DNA of 64,000 nt from Hoplostethus atlanticus (GCA_034670405.1 JAXDDX010000035.1:2241001-2305000); one strand, 5' to 3'. Counted from the first letter of the stretch, positions 46,042 to 58,770 are shown. Numbers and translations: made by a program. Notes: generated from the letters alone by a model not told the origin.

Positions 46042-46251
46042 TCAGTGACAATGCGACATGAGCACATGAACACTAAGAAGACAGAAAATTAATGCATGGT
46101 GGGAAAAGAAACACTATGACATTTTTTTGTGACCCTTGTGAAGCAAAACTATAGCATTTATACATCTGTGGTCTCGTTCTATATTCTATAGTTGTTGGAT
46201 GACAAGTCGTGGTGTTTGACTGTTTGTTCGCTTTGTTTGCTGGTTGGGGCC

Positions 46252-48012
46252 CTATGCTGCATCGAACATCTTCTTCCTGCCCTCCATGCCAGACATGGCT
46301 TCCACATTCTTCCGCCAGTCACTCACCTCCACTGTCTTCTCCTATAACACACAGAGAATCACACAAAGGCATTTCTTTAGTTCTTTACCTGTGTAGAGAT
46401 CTTCCACACAATTAGATCTATACAATTCACATGTATTAGGCCAGGCTTTCAGTCTACAAGACCCTCATGATCTCTGTTAAACAGAGCTATTCTAAGGACA
46501 GAGGGATCCTCTCTGGGTGGGGGCTGTGGCTTTGACCCTTGCACTCCTTGCCATTGGTTTCTTTTTGGCGAGCTCAGAATTCAAACATTTTAAACTGTTG
46601 CACTCATTGTAAGTCACTCTGGAAGAACATCAGCTGAATATCGTAAATGTATTAAATAATTATTGGTTTAAGAAACCGCAGCTGCAGCTTAAATTCTGTT
46701 GGGATGATTGTCGGCGATTGCATCACCTTATTGCTACTATTTCTTTCTCTCTGTGTGTAATTATTTTTTTCTTAAACCCACCTTCTCTGTGTCCTCCTTC
46801 TTGACTGATTTGAGGCTAGCCCGCAAGTCCATGGACACCTTGTGTTTGGAGCCCAGGAGGGAGCGCAGGATGGCGTCAGCAGAGACCCTCACCCTTCTCA
46901 GGTTGGGTCTCTTGAACTTCCCTCGCAGGTCGAGCACCTTGATGTTTAGGTCTTTGATCTATAGCGACAGTGGAGAGAAATAGTGTATTGATTTTAATAT
47001 GTGTCATATATCTGTGTGAATTAAAACTTCCATTTTCTAGGTGTTATGACATGCTGCACCCGTTGGACTACTTTACTGTACTGTATCAGGCTGGATCTTC
47101 TATTCTATGTCTATTTATCTATTTGCTGTAGATAGGAAGTCATTTCATCAGCAGGATTAATTTCCCCTTAGTGCTCTGTTACCTCTCTGGTGTTGTGCAA
47201 GACTTTGGCTTCAATGTCGTATCGCTCCTCATCCACCACATCTATTTTGGCATGTAACTCCTGGCATAATGTCTGTAGGGGGAATAAGACAGGGTAGATG
47301 GCTAATTTCTGCACCGATTTCACCTTTTGACTGAAATAAGTTTGATTTCATTGGGAAAAATGTTGGATAATACTATTTCAGAAAACATTTCGTATAACTA
47401 GCAGCACATTAGTTGATCAGCAGAGTGTAGAATTGTACCTTAAGCTCTGTTAAGGACATGCCGCCGGTCGGTACTGGGGGAGCTTTTTCTTCCAGGTACT
47501 TTGCCTTCTCCTCCTCTTTTTCTTCCATCTCCTGGTCCAGGTCGTCCTTAGCCTTGGCTACCAACAAGCTCTGGAATAACATTACGTTGAAGCAAATGTA
47601 ATGGCTTCATTCATTGACTTTCTTAGTGGTGATGCAGTCTGCTAATGTGATCCTGGATCTACTGTCTGTTGGAGGAAGGACTCACCTTTAGCATGAGCTT
47701 GCGGGAGGCAGAGATCTTAGATTTCTTCTGCAAAAAAGAAGTTTGTTTATACATTTTAGTACATATTAGGGGTAAACTTAAATGACTGCCAGTATTAGAT
47801 CACTTAGGGAGTAGTGCCTGAAATCTTACCTCTGGTCTGTGGGTAGACAGTCATTTAAAAATATAAAAAGGACACAAAAGGGACAATAATTGAACACTAG
47901 CAATAACTCCATCATCATGCATTATCTTTCATAATCCTGTTCCTATAGATAAATCACATGTGTTGTCTGGGATAAAAACAGAAACACAATACACTTACGG
48001 TTGCTCAGGCAT
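46252..48012 (-). CDS. tnni1: Troponin I, slow skeletal type
   Basis: The inhibitory subunit of troponin; it blocks actin-myosin interaction until Ca2+ binds troponin C. Coding exons on the minus strand: 48012-47999, 47836-47830, 47727-47686, 47570-47439, 47272-47183, 46958-46782 and 46341-46252, totalling 552 nt (183 residues plus stop; human TNNI1 187). Motifs: N-terminal [27 protein letters not shown], the troponin T-binding [20 protein letters not shown], the inhibitory region [19 protein letters not shown] (about 108-126), and [20 protein letters not shown] near the C terminus. It ends FDAA-stop, lacking the SPTSQ extension of human TNNI1. It shares orientation with tnnt2 upstream in the map, the ancestral TNNI1/TNNT2 pair. 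Confidence 0.95.
46605..46665. repeat. tnni1: Fragment of fish SINE/LINE-tail repeat
   Basis: TTGTAAGTCACTCTGGAAGA...CGTAAATG resembles the widespread teleost tail TGTAAGTCGCTCTGGATAAG...CTAAATG. It lies in the last tnni1 intron. A similar piece (GTGAGTCACTCTGGTTAAAA) occurs at 34315-34334 in the last tnnt2 intron. Confidence 0.55.
47830..47836 (-). other. tnni1: tnni1 7-bp microexon
   Basis: ACCAGAG lies between CCACAG and GTAAGA on the minus strand. It completes the CC of exon 48012-47999 to Pro and adds Pro-Glu, then joins exon 47727-47686 in phase 0. Without it the frame breaks, which supports it. Confidence 0.8.
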
Positions 48013-48406
48013 CTTGGCTATTAGATTCCCCCTGGAAGACAAAAATAAAACATTTTGTTTTGAAGTGTCGGACACTGGGGACCGCTTGAGTCTAGCACCC
48101 CAAAGGGTCTTAATTATGGCTTTTATTTCAGTTCTACTATACAGTCTACCATCTAGTGTTACTAGAAGGGAAATATACCGTATATATGTACGGGTATGTG
48201 CATGTGGTCTTTAAATATTATCTGGGATTCATTTGGTAAACCAATTCTTTGTCAATTCATTCAGTTACTTTTATTTTATTGTAATTGTTTTGATGTGGCC
48301 AGTGGTTTTAATCAAGTACTGTTACTTTTTTCTCTTAGTGACCTGGTGAAGAAGGGCCTGCTGGGCAAAATCACTCAGTCACCTCTCTGTGCTGATAGTG
48401 CACAGA

Positions 48407-48408
<2 letters not shown>

Positions 48409-48443
<35 letters not shown>
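48409..48443. repeat. (CA)n microsatellite
   Basis: A run of CA dinucleotides in the presumed 5' intron of tnni1. Confidence 0.9.
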
Positions 48444-48446
<3 letters not shown>

Positions 48447-49153
48447 ACACAAACACGCACACAAAAAGTGATGGCAGACAGGGAGAGGTATGCAAGGTCC
48501 CTGACATGGAAGCTATTCCAGACAGACAGATAACAACCCTAGCTTTCTCCAACACTTTTCCACTGGATAAAGGAGAGACACAAATAGATCCAGGGTCCCT
48601 TTTCCAAGACATTTTTTAAATTCAGAATGAGTTCAGAATGAATTAGTCCATTGAGCAATATAAGAAATGTAACGAGAAAACACAAGCCATAATAATATTA
48701 GTGTGCCGCAATTGAATTACTCAAAGGCTTGTGATCCTCTTTAGTCCAGTGAAACATCGTACTTGTACTTTACTTAACAGTGTGCATGAATTGAGAAAAT
48801 AATTGTGGCAATTTACTTTTTCTTCTTCAAATCTTATTATTGATTATTATAATTGATCCAGAGATCTACAGACAAAAACATTAGTATTGTGACAGTGAAT
48901 TGAAGTGCGTAGTTGTTGCTGTTGACTCATCAATAAGGATGAATTAGAACTTTTCGTCATTCTCTCAATTTTTCCAGTTTAACTGCGAGTCACACTGATC
49001 CAGAGTAAATTCCAGTTGTCCGATAAAACCAATAACGCCTAGATGACTGATTGAAAAAATATATATAGTTGTTGTTTTTTAATCTAAAGCAGTATCCATA
49101 AGCAATATATTGGGTCAGTGCAATAACTCAATACCAAAGATGCATGGCCTTAC

Positions 49154-49266
49154 CTTTCTCTATTGATGCTGTGGACGCAGACAGAAAGTGATGGAGAGAG
49201 GAACACACCAGTATTTATCTCAAGCTCCTGTTGTCCCTCCTATCTATCTCAGGGAGACTTAAATAG
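49154..49266 (-). promoter_or_regulatory. tnni1: Candidate tnni1 promoter and noncoding exon 1
   Basis: On the minus strand CTATTTAAG (about 49257-49265), a TATA/MEF2-like element, is followed about 100 bp later by GAGAAAG|GTAAGG, a donor at 49154. The ATG-bearing exon has an acceptor (TTCCAG) ending at 48032, leaving a 1.1-kb 5' intron. The start site is inferred. Confidence 0.45.
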
Positions 49267-52220
49267 ACACACACACATACACACACGCACACACCAAAAG
49301 AGGGAGTGGTCTCAGGGCAACGGTGATTTTGATGCTGAATTTTCCAGTTGTGTTGACAGGTTACGACCCCCTGGTGCTTCATAATGATAATGTCTGCTGG
49401 CTGTGCCCTGAGCCAAGAAGGGATAAACAACAGCCATGTCGACTTTCACTTCCATAGTTTTCACGGTCATCTGTAATTTGTCCACCCTCCTACACTGGAC
49501 TACAATAGACCGCAGACAGGTGCATGTGGAAAGTTAAAATGACTCCCCTTTTTCCATATTGATCTAAGGTTTATTGTACATACAGTTGAGTAGTCCACTA
49601 TCACAAGTCCAGTCGTAGCTAAGAGATATGACTTGCTGTCACTGTAGATGATTTTCTTAGTGTTTCTTTGGCCTCTGAGAGAGATTAGAGATGTATTAGA
49701 GTATTAGAGATGTGCCCTGTCTGAGACTGCAGCCCCGCTTTGGTCTGATTAGGATAATAGCTGCAGACAATGCTAAGCCAAGGAATGCAGTATCCACCGT
49801 GCAATAAGGCCTGCCAACTAAACATAGACAAATTGGAGCGGCATGTGATGCTGCCACTCTGCTATTGGGTCCTAACTTGTGTGTGTGCTTGCGTGGGTTC
49901 ATCTATCTGTCTGTGTGAACATCTACATGCTATGTTCACATGTGCAGGGACAATAGATCCCTAAATTACTCAATGAAATAATTTGTCTGGTTTGTGTTTC
50001 TGTTAAAGATTTTCTTTGGCGTATGAAGTAGTGAGACATTTTTGGCATATACATAGTAACACTGGTTAGGGAGAGATCAATTTCTATCACACAGTAATTG
50101 GAACACATTTTCTCTCATTTGGTGTCATCAGTTTGACACAAATAGAAAAGTTGTCTCCGGGGAGATGCGATCATTTCTATTCACTGCTTGTTTTTGTCTA
50201 TTTTCCATACATAGTAGTGTCCAAAATATTTCTCTTCCCAAAATAGACTGACCAGATGAATTCAAGTGAAAGCCAAGGTCCCCAAACTGCTTATTCATTT
50301 GAGCGTAGATGAAAAGGGAAGACTGAGACAGGTTAAAAAGCATTATTAGAATCTCATTCCTGATATATTGCAAGTAAAAACAGCATTTACAATTTTTATG
50401 TCCAAACTGCTGGCTGTACTTTACACTGAACATGTGTATTACATTTGCGGTAACATGCATGCCTGACAGTGGTTGCTGTATTATCTCCTGCCACAATGAG
50501 GAGCAGTCAGTTCAGTGGTGTAACCAGCCAGCTGTCAGGGGACCACCCTGCCATATGGGACGACAGTGTCTAGGTCGGACAGTGGTACTGGCGACCACAA
50601 CTATTTATTACAGTCTGATATTTACTGGGGTTCGCTGCGCAAGCTGTCACGGGACTTAGAAATATTACTGCATGTCTTCCCTTGCCACACACTACTGTCA
50701 GTAATGATGAAACAAGCTCTAATGTCACGTAAATCTGGAGAGGTCCACGACAATGACATTTCCATTATCTTTTCATTGTTATTTTTTATTGTTAGGGCTA
50801 GATGGTGGACGTTTGCAAGATGTTTCTTTCACTCTAGCTGAGTCAGTGCCTTAGAGGCTCTGGTATTGATTTGATTTATGACACTTGAGAGCCAGCCTAT
50901 AGGTGCATGGCAGCTGATGATAATTCCATTGTATATATGGCAGCAGGATTAGCAAAAGTGCTCTGTGTGCTTGACTGTTTCTGGGAACCTGGAGACCAAC
51001 TTATTTATAGAGTTGCCACAGGATTAATATATAGTAGTTTTCCAATGTGATGCTATATTATATAGTATATTGTTTCAGTATCTACCCAACAGATTAATGA
51101 AAAATGGTGTTATTCATATGGATGTTATTCATTATTCCCATGGATAACTGCCCAAATGTAGACGATGTAAGCTACCACTGAAATATATATATATAAAGCT
51201 ACAATGGCGTTTAATAACATACAAATTGTCAATGGTCTAAAACATCAACGGTAAATGTCAGGTTTTGGTGAACTCTCCAGTTCACTAGGCCTCTCTAACA
51301 CCCCCTGGTGACTAGAAGAGAGTATGGACTGGCATGTCCATTAAGTTTTCATACAGACAGCACTACATTTAGTTGGTTTGGAGGAGATTTAACACAAATA
51401 TTATTACAAAACATTGAGAGTTCAAACCTAGGATGAGAAAATCTGACAAAGTCTGGAGATGAAACTCATTGTTTGCTCCAATTATTTATTTTGAAGCAAC
51501 ACTGAAGTATTGGAATGACTCTGAGGCCTTCAGTGCGCAGTATAATACTGTAATCTTTGTATTGACTTTTGTTGTTGATCTGACACACACATGGTGTAGT
51601 CAGCCATCCCCTGCCCCGCCTGCTGTTCTGGTCAATGTGCCAACCCCTCGGTTCAGGCAGAGACAGGACTGAGGACTAGGGCTCTTTTGTTCACCACAGC
51701 AGCTGGTATTTTGCTCTGTGTTTTGATGATGATGATGAGGGTTAACAAGCGGACACACAAGCACACATGAACACACACACTAATTTCATCAGAACTGCCA
51801 CCACACTAAAAAAAAACATGACAACTTTGTACAACTTGCCAAATTTTTCAATGTATTCAACTGTTGTGAAGATGCTGTTCAGAGCACATGATCGTATCTG
51901 AGGGAATAACATTGCAGTGTTTTCATCTGGTGTTTATTATTTGCCTCAACTATAATGAATATTGAAAAACTTTATGTACAACATTTGACAACCCAATGAA
52001 TAAGGCTTTGTCTTGAATGTGTCTTTAAGTATGATGTGAACAAAAGATAAGCTCCCTTGGCAGTATTTCACAACTCTAAATCATGAACCATGTTGATCTA
52101 CATTTGTTCCCACACATCGGCACCAACTCCTTCTGATGTTAATCAAACTAAAAATTTGCCAGACTGAGTTCTGTTAGTACAGGGTGTGTGTCTCTCTCTA
52201 ATGCAAGCAGAGCGTTTCTT
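49267..52220. other. Intergenic between tnni1 and csrp1
   Basis: No gene was recognised. Human PHLDA3 lies in the corresponding interval, but no pleckstrin-homology-like frame was seen. The stretch is AT-rich with short CA runs. Confidence 0.5.
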
Positions 52221-52226
52221 TTTATT
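52221..52226 (-). terminator. csrp1: Candidate csrp1 polyadenylation signal
   Basis: TTTATT on plus (AATAAA on minus), about 345 bp beyond the csrp1 stop. Confidence 0.35.
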
Positions 52227-52438
52227 AATTTCCTCTAAAAATGGAGCCAACTTGCATACTGTCAAAGATGTGGGTGGGTACTTCAAAACACAGTGTTAGA
52301 TTTTCTCAATTTGCGATTTAAATGTTTAAATGTTTTTAGCCTCACAAAAGTTAAAACACAACGTACCAGATTCTAAAGCAGTATCTAGAGCTAAGCCTGC
52401 TTGGTGAAGACATAGAAAAAGCTGTGTGATGTGTGCTA

Positions 52439-52471
52439 CTTTTATGCTTCTTTTATGCTTCTTTTATGCTT
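52439..52471. repeat. csrp1: 11-bp tandem repeat in csrp1 3' UTR
   Basis: Three perfect copies of CTTTTATGCTT, located 100-130 bp beyond the csrp1 stop codon. Confidence 0.92.
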
Positions 52472-52569
52472 TGCCTTTAGCTGGAGTGAAAGGGCAGAGT
52501 AAAGTAGATATTGACTGAAGGATCCTGGAACCAATGATGTCAGTCCCAGGTGGGCCAAGGCCAGAGGCT

Positions 52570-54616
52570 TTACTGGGAATGAGCCAGAGCTCCCGCCCCC
52601 TGACCAAACCCAAAGCCCTTGGGACCAAAGTTCTTTGCATAGCATCCTGTGAATGAAATGACAATAAATCAGAAGCACTGTGGGTAACATGTTGGCAAAT
52701 TGGAGCTTTAGTTATACAAACATTTCTGAAGTCAGGCAATCTCATTGGTTGAGTTAAACCTAGTTAGTTAACTAATTGTATAATATAACTAAAAATTATA
52801 AATGGCAATATTTTCTTATTCATTGCTTTTTTTATACATTCATGACCATGGCATTCATGACCTTAGAAGGTCAGCAGGCTAGCTAACTAGCTTACCTAGC
52901 TGGCTATAGGCTAGTATGACTAGGTTGAACTTGGAAGGTCAGCTAGGCTAACTAGCTAACCTAGATAACTTAGTATGTCTAGATTGCAGTTTTCCAGTTA
53001 GTAGCAAAAGCACTAGTCTTCATAATATTAGCTACCTCCTCTCTTACCTCTTGCCTTTTTCACTTGGCTTCAGTCTAATGTTAGCCAGAAATAGTGGTTA
53101 TTTGGCTCCGCCCACTGTGGTTTAACTCAACCAATAGGATTATTCCTGCCTCCAGAGCAGCTCTGCCTCTGAGAAATTGTTTGTGTAACGAAAGTTCCAA
53201 TCTGAAATACTTTGTACTATAATATCAACAAAACAACAGCAATATTTACTGCCTATTTTGCCTTGTTGCATGTGTTTCATCAAGAATACTAGAAATCAAT
53301 TCTCAGTAGTAACAGCTGATCCCTGGAGTGCAGACGGCATACAGACCTTTACAGTAGATCTCTCCATCTTTGTCAGCAAGGGTTGTGGACTCCAGTCCCT
53401 TGCCACACTTGGCACAGCGACAGCATCCCTTATGCCAGGACTGGATGAGAGAGGAAAGCAGTTGGTTCAAGCACCGGGCCTCACAGATAGACCATCAACA
53501 GCTATTCCTCATAGCACAGAAAGCATATCTCTGGAACATGCATGCCATTGGGGTCTGCTAAGTTGTTGCTGAATGAGTTTTACAGCACAATTTATAACCC
53601 CTGAAATGAAATGAATTATTTCTTACATTGCCACCCCCGATCACCTTCTCCGCTGCATACACCGATTTGCCACATCGCGGACACACATCGGAACCCCCTG
53701 CCTTTTGAGCAAACTTGGAGGCATTGGGGTTATTTGTAGGGTGATGGGGTGCTTGCCTGTCAAGGAGAATCACATCTTTGATAGCAGAATCAAACATTGA
53801 ATAAACAACTACGTCACTCTATGATGTATGTACCTGTATACTGTACTTTTTAAATAGTTACAATAGCCAAAGTAAATGTTTTCCTCACTCTTCAGGCTTG
53901 ATTCCAAGTCCTTCCCCTGTGTCCATACTCAGGGTACCGGCTCCGCCACCAAAGCCATAGCCTTTTGGGCCGTATTTCTTGCCGTAGCAGGATTTGCAGT
54001 AGATCTCATCCACATGGACGGCCACCGTGGTGCTGTCTAGGTTCTTCTTACACACCACTTACAACAAGGAGGGAGGAGATGAAGGATAAAATGTGAGTCA
54101 TGTCCTAATCTGGTTATTTTAGTGTTCTCCAAAGTAAACCTTGACATTTAAGAGCATTTATTCACAGACGTCAGACTGTGACATCCCCCACAGAGTCAGT
54201 GTGACATTAAAAAAAACAATTGGTATACCACTATGTGTTTAACTGTCTGAAATAAATACTTGTCTGAGCTGAGGGGAAGTCTGTGTACCTTCCTCTGCCA
54301 TATAAGGAAGACCAGGCCTGTGTCACATGTTTTCACTGTATCCAAATAAGGGCAGATATGTCAAGGGAAAACCTTCGGATGCTCTGTTTCCTACCCTGGC
54401 GCCAAATACTCTGCATTCCATCTTGGCACTTCTTTCAGTTCAGAGTCATTTATGCATTCAAAGTCAGTCACATCATGAAACGATTTCCTCAGAAATCATC
54501 CACTTACTGCACAGAAAACAGGATTTGTGCCAACTCTTCCCCTCACACTGCACTTCCTCAGCAAAGTAGACGGTTTTCTGGCAGCAGCCGCACCGGTTTC
54601 CTCCTCCAAAAGGCAT
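52570..54616 (-). CDS. csrp1: Cysteine- and glycine-rich protein 1 (two LIM domains)
   Basis: A small LIM-only protein of actin filaments and nuclei that binds alpha-actinin and zyxin and cooperates with SRF/GATA factors in smooth muscle. Coding exons on the minus strand: 54616-54508, 54057-53889, 53756-53627, 53440-53347 and 52646-52570, totalling 579 nt (192 residues plus stop; human 193). LIM1 starts at Cys9 ([20 protein letters not shown]) and includes [15 protein letters not shown] and [20 protein letters not shown] (nuclear-targeting Gly-rich linker). LIM2 starts at Cys118 ([18 protein letters not shown]) and includes [18 protein letters not shown] and [20 protein letters not shown], ending AHSQ. 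The ATG is preceded by CAG plus one base, so the 5' UTR lies in an upstream exon. One residue, Asn for Lys in GGGN|SWHK, follows from the splice site chosen at 53627. Confidence 0.95.
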
Positions 54617-55891
54617 TCTGTGGAGATACAGGAGACTTGGCTGTATATATTCTTCATATACTGTATACATAACATTCAGGCTGTGAAGTCATGTAGGGAG
54701 CGGTATTGCTCAACAGAGGACAGAAGACATCTGCAACACTCGAGGCTGGATGCAATAATTCCTATAAAAGGAGAAGTACCACTTATTAATGGTGCACTAC
54801 TCTTCCATTCTCTCTTTGTGCTTCAGCATACTGGAATGAGTGGATATCTGGAGGACCATTCATCCCTAATTGTAAAATGCAAAGTACCTGCTTGTGTTTC
54901 CCAGATAGTACCAAACCACCTCATGAAGATAACCTGCTGCCAGAATACAAAATGAAATGCTCTTTCATAGCAGCTGCTTCAATTAATTTGGGCTACATCA
55001 GCCTGTCATTCAGACAGAAAGTTAGCAACCTACCAGATCACTCTGTATAAACATGAAATTCCCTACGTTTCATTTTGCAATTTCACGTTAACACTTCCTG
55101 ACCTCAGACAACCCATCAGGCGGTGCCACTGAGGTGGCTCATATTAAGCCTTAGCATTTGTTATCACAGTACAGCAAATCAAGCAATCCTGATTAAAAAT
55201 ATATCAATCAGCAACAAAACACCCTTTGTAAATAGTTAGATCATGCCATTGTCTCCAACGTACATTGTTAGTCCAACCAAAGAACTTGTTTGCCATGTTG
55301 GAACGGTATCAGAAATCAGCCTTAAAGGAATTTGCATCTGAAGCTGCTTTTGGTACAGTAGAGGAAACCTTTGGAAGGTGGACGCTGGTCATTTCCTATC
55401 TGATGCCTTTCCTGCACATGCTCAGGAAACAGGCTTGCAGCACACACCCGTCTTATCCAACACCAAAATAGGATATTTTCCATCTTCCGTGGGTTAAGTA
55501 TGTACAACAAATCTAAAGATCCATTTTTGTCATATTCATAAGTGTGAATTCATCAATGGCTCAGGGAAGCATATGAAGTAGCAAGGCCTAAGCTCAGTAC
55601 TTGTTTTTTTGCAAGTTCTTCCAAGTGTGACAGTAAGGCCTTTTAATAGTAGTAAAGCAGCGCCACCCTGGAATAAAAGTAACGTATTGTCTTAGTTGTC
55701 ATTATTTCCTTCTTGCTTAGACTGATTTCAATGGCTTCTGAAATGTAACACAAAGAAACCGGCATTGTATACTTTCTAGTAAACTCTCTCAGGGCACAAC
55801 ATTCCCAGCCATCTTGCCACTACGCCTAATTGTTGAGCTGTTCTGACAATGTTTTCTTTATCCTAACAACTGTTCCAAGTTGCTTTCCTAC

Positions 55892-56000
55892 CTGTAGTGA
55901 GGCGTAAGGCTGGTCCTCTCTACGGCTCAGAGATGATGGAGTTAAGGCGAGACACTTGTCTGACAAAGAGACGTAGAGGGTGGCTGACTGGACACCAGGC
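55892..56000 (-). other. csrp1: Candidate csrp1 noncoding first exon (extent uncertain)
   Basis: On the minus strand CACTACAG|GTAGGA is a donor-like site at 55892, about 1.3 kb upstream of the coding start. The acceptor of the coding exon lies one base before the ATG, so a separate 5' UTR exon must exist. This is the best candidate seen, but the match is not strong. Confidence 0.3.
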
Positions 56001-56009
56001 TGGGACTGA

Positions 56010-57125
56010 AGGAGGAGTCAGGGCATACAGACAGAGAGGGAGAGACATGCAGGGAGGGAGGCAGAGAGTGAGAGTAGAGTTATTGATGGAGTAAGAGGGT
56101 GCGAGGCTGAGGGAGGAGTAGAAAAACATCCACAAGCTCCCACTGTCCTGAACTGTCCTGCTTGGTGAAAACACAGAGCAGAAACACTGTAATTAAATGA
56201 TGCAACCAATAGATCAATTGCGTTGTTGTCAATTTATGTACTACAATAGAACTCATAGTAGTGTTTTTCTTAGGCAACTTCATACGTTGGCGGCCCCAGA
56301 TGACAGCAAGACGTAAACTGTTTGAATTTTGAGGATGTTATGACCCCAAAATCATGTAATGTGACGTAAGTAAACTACATGCACACTCATGTTCACCAGC
56401 CTGTGATTGCCTTGTATCAAAGGGGCAAGATGCAAAAGATCTAATGTTGATGAGTCTGGCTTTCTCTCAACAGGGCACTCACTCACTGCAGTTTTCCTGC
56501 CAGTGTCCACATCTGACACCAGAAATAAATGTGGGCAAATAGGTTAAATCTATGGCATCTCAACCAGGGGGGATGCAATACTCTTCTCTACTGCGCCCCC
56601 ACTTAGTGATTTAGACTGATGAGTATATTTTTACATAAAAAGTCTTGCCTAGCACAGCTTTAATGATGCAAGCCATCTACATTTTTGACATATTCCCATT
56701 TGTTTATCAGGAGTTAGAAGATGTATTTTGTCTTTTTGACCCATCTTAACTAATATACATGTAAACTAGCAGGTGTGTTGGTGTTCACAAACATTACAAA
56801 TGTTACCAAACATTTCAAAATACATGCAAAACTCATATTTAGCTGTCATCTACTGAGTGCTTGTACCAAAAATTATGATGAATTTCAAAGTGAAATTATA
56901 TTTTCAATGCAATAAATCACAATGTAAACAAAGCCAGTAGGTGTGGGGTGTCAGTGTCTCAATAACTATGGATGGACTGTTGGAATGTGATAATAAAGAC
57001 ATCCAGACCAGTCGCTCTGGGGGAGGCTAAGATGGCCCTGCCCTCAAAGATGTGATTTTATCGTCTCCTGACTCTGAAGGTCAACTGTTAAATGACACTT
57101 GGATCTCAAAGCAGATCCATATATA
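56010..57125. other. Intergenic upstream of csrp1
   Basis: No gene recognised. Contains AG-rich stretches near 56040-56120. Confidence 0.4.
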
Positions 57126-57129
57126 CAGC

Positions 57130-57355
57130 TGGGATGGTGTGTAGGGAGACTGTCCTTCAACTGGGGGACGTGTATTCAAGCCCCTGTGTTGGCACAAAAC
57201 ATCCACCTTTCCGAAGTGTCTTTGAGCAAAGCACTAAGTCCAGCTCCAGTCCCTTCCAGCTCCAGAGGCGCTGTGCTGTTGCTGTTCTAGCGCTCTGACT
57301 TCCCTATGGAGGGGGGAAGCAAAGAGAGACTACAGGGATCAATAAAGTCATATCA
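57130..57355 (+). repeat. tRNA-derived SINE-like element
   Basis: The head GGTGTGTAGGGAGACTGTCC has an A-box-like start, followed by a B-box-like GTATTCAAGCCCC. Next come CCGAAGTGTCTTTGAGCAAA and GCACTAAGTCC, typical of the body of teleost SINEs, and the tail GGGATCAATAAAGTCATATC. It is diverged. The order of these motifs is what supports the call. Confidence 0.6.
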
Positions 57356-58574
57356 TATTATCAATCCAATATTCAATTGTGACCATTTGTGATGTAATCA
57401 AATTCAATTTGACCAACTCAGGAGGTAGATTTTCTACAACAAAATGAATAAATAAATAGATATCTTTGCTGTACAAACTGGTACAAAGGAGGGACGGTCC
57501 AATCTATTATGAAATTATTGAAAATGATGACTATCATTAGTAAGCCAGTTGGAGATTGCATTACAAATTTAGTTAATTGGAAGTAAACTGATCCCAGCAC
57601 ACACAAAAAATCCAGTTTCCTAAGCTAGACAATTGAGACTTCTAATTGTCGACACACAAAGGTTCATGCAGTGGCCTCCATGACCTCATGGATAGTCTGT
57701 GTAATTTGGGTGTTGGATGTTTACACACTCCTTGCTGGTGATCTATGACAAACAGAAATAAAGGAGAGAGAGTGGAAAAAAGAAACAGAAAAGTCTTCCT
57801 TCTCTGCCGTGTGGCTTAGTAAGCATGAGCAGCAGTGATATCAAAAGGTGAGACACCCCGATCTAAGATCTGCTGGTACCACTGCCTTACAAGGTGTTTG
57901 TTATGATGAGCATGGGCTGTCCTTGTTGCTCAGTGGATTACTCAGCGTCTCCAGAGACCTGGGACCTTTTGGAGAGGCTTAAGTGAGCTGACTCAGTGGG
58001 GAATAAGTTAATCAGAAATTTCTATCTCTTCATTTTTGGATGTACTTGACCTGTATTTCTCCATGTGAGGGATTGGGAACTGGATGTAATTAGCTGGCTA
58101 AGGGGAGAATTGTGGTGCTTTTTATTGCAAAGACTGAAATCTGAAATCTGATTGATTAAAATATGAATGAATAAGTAAAAGGTAGCTACTGCAGTAGCCT
58201 GTTTTTACCAGTACACACTGCTCCCAGGTTCCCTCAAATGAACACTTAACGTTGAAAGATAACGTTGTCTCTGTGTTTTATCTGCAACTCACAGCCAAAA
58301 TGTCCTTTAGCACTACACTTTACAAATGATATTCTGAGTCACATACCATATACTGCATAATTGTAATCTGGTGTATACGACACGATGATAGACATACCTC
58401 TTTTCTCTAGTTATGGATTTTATTAATTTCTTTTTATTTATTTATTTAAATGTTTTTTGTCATTGTTTTACTGTTTTAATATGTTGCACTAAGTCCATTT
58501 TGATCTGTCACGTTGGTTCTCTGTTTTTGGTCTTTCACCTTTTTAATTGTTTTGACGTGTTCTACAAATCAAAT
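57356..58574. other. Intergenic DNA
   Basis: AT-rich; nothing recognised. Confidence 0.4.
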
Positions 58575-58607
58575 TTCTTCTTCTTCTTCTTCTTCTTCTT
58601 CTTCTTC
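58575..58607. repeat. (TTC)n microsatellite
   Basis: About eleven TTC units. Confidence 0.92.
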
Positions 58608-58612
58608 TCTTA

Positions 58613-58770
58613 TCTGTTATCCAGAGTGACTTTCAGTGAGTGTGCAGGTAGGGCTTCACTGTTTTGCTCATGCACACTTCAGCGGGGCATGTGGCTGTTG
58701 CAGGGATCAAACCTGTGAGCTTTCCACTACAGGTTGGTCAATCAAACCACTAAACCAATCTGCTGCCATC
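58613..58770. repeat. Fish interspersed repeat fragment
   Basis: TTATCCAGAGTGACTTTCAG, then GGGATCAAACCTGTGAGCTT and CCACTAAACCAATCTGCTGC. This is the common teleost repeat with a TATCCAGAGCGACTTACA start and an ...ACCACTAAGCCACACTGCTGCC end, here read in plus orientation. Confidence 0.6.

Noticed and set aside
49267-52220. Possible PHLDA3 homologue between tnni1 and csrp1
   Set aside because: No single-exon frame with pleckstrin-homology features; only short unrelated frames.
53558-53626. Extension of the csrp1 third coding exon beyond GGGN
   Set aside because: The frame reads through into intron; the donor GTAAGA at 53626 and the matching acceptor at 53441 restore the LIM2 motif [12 protein letters not shown].
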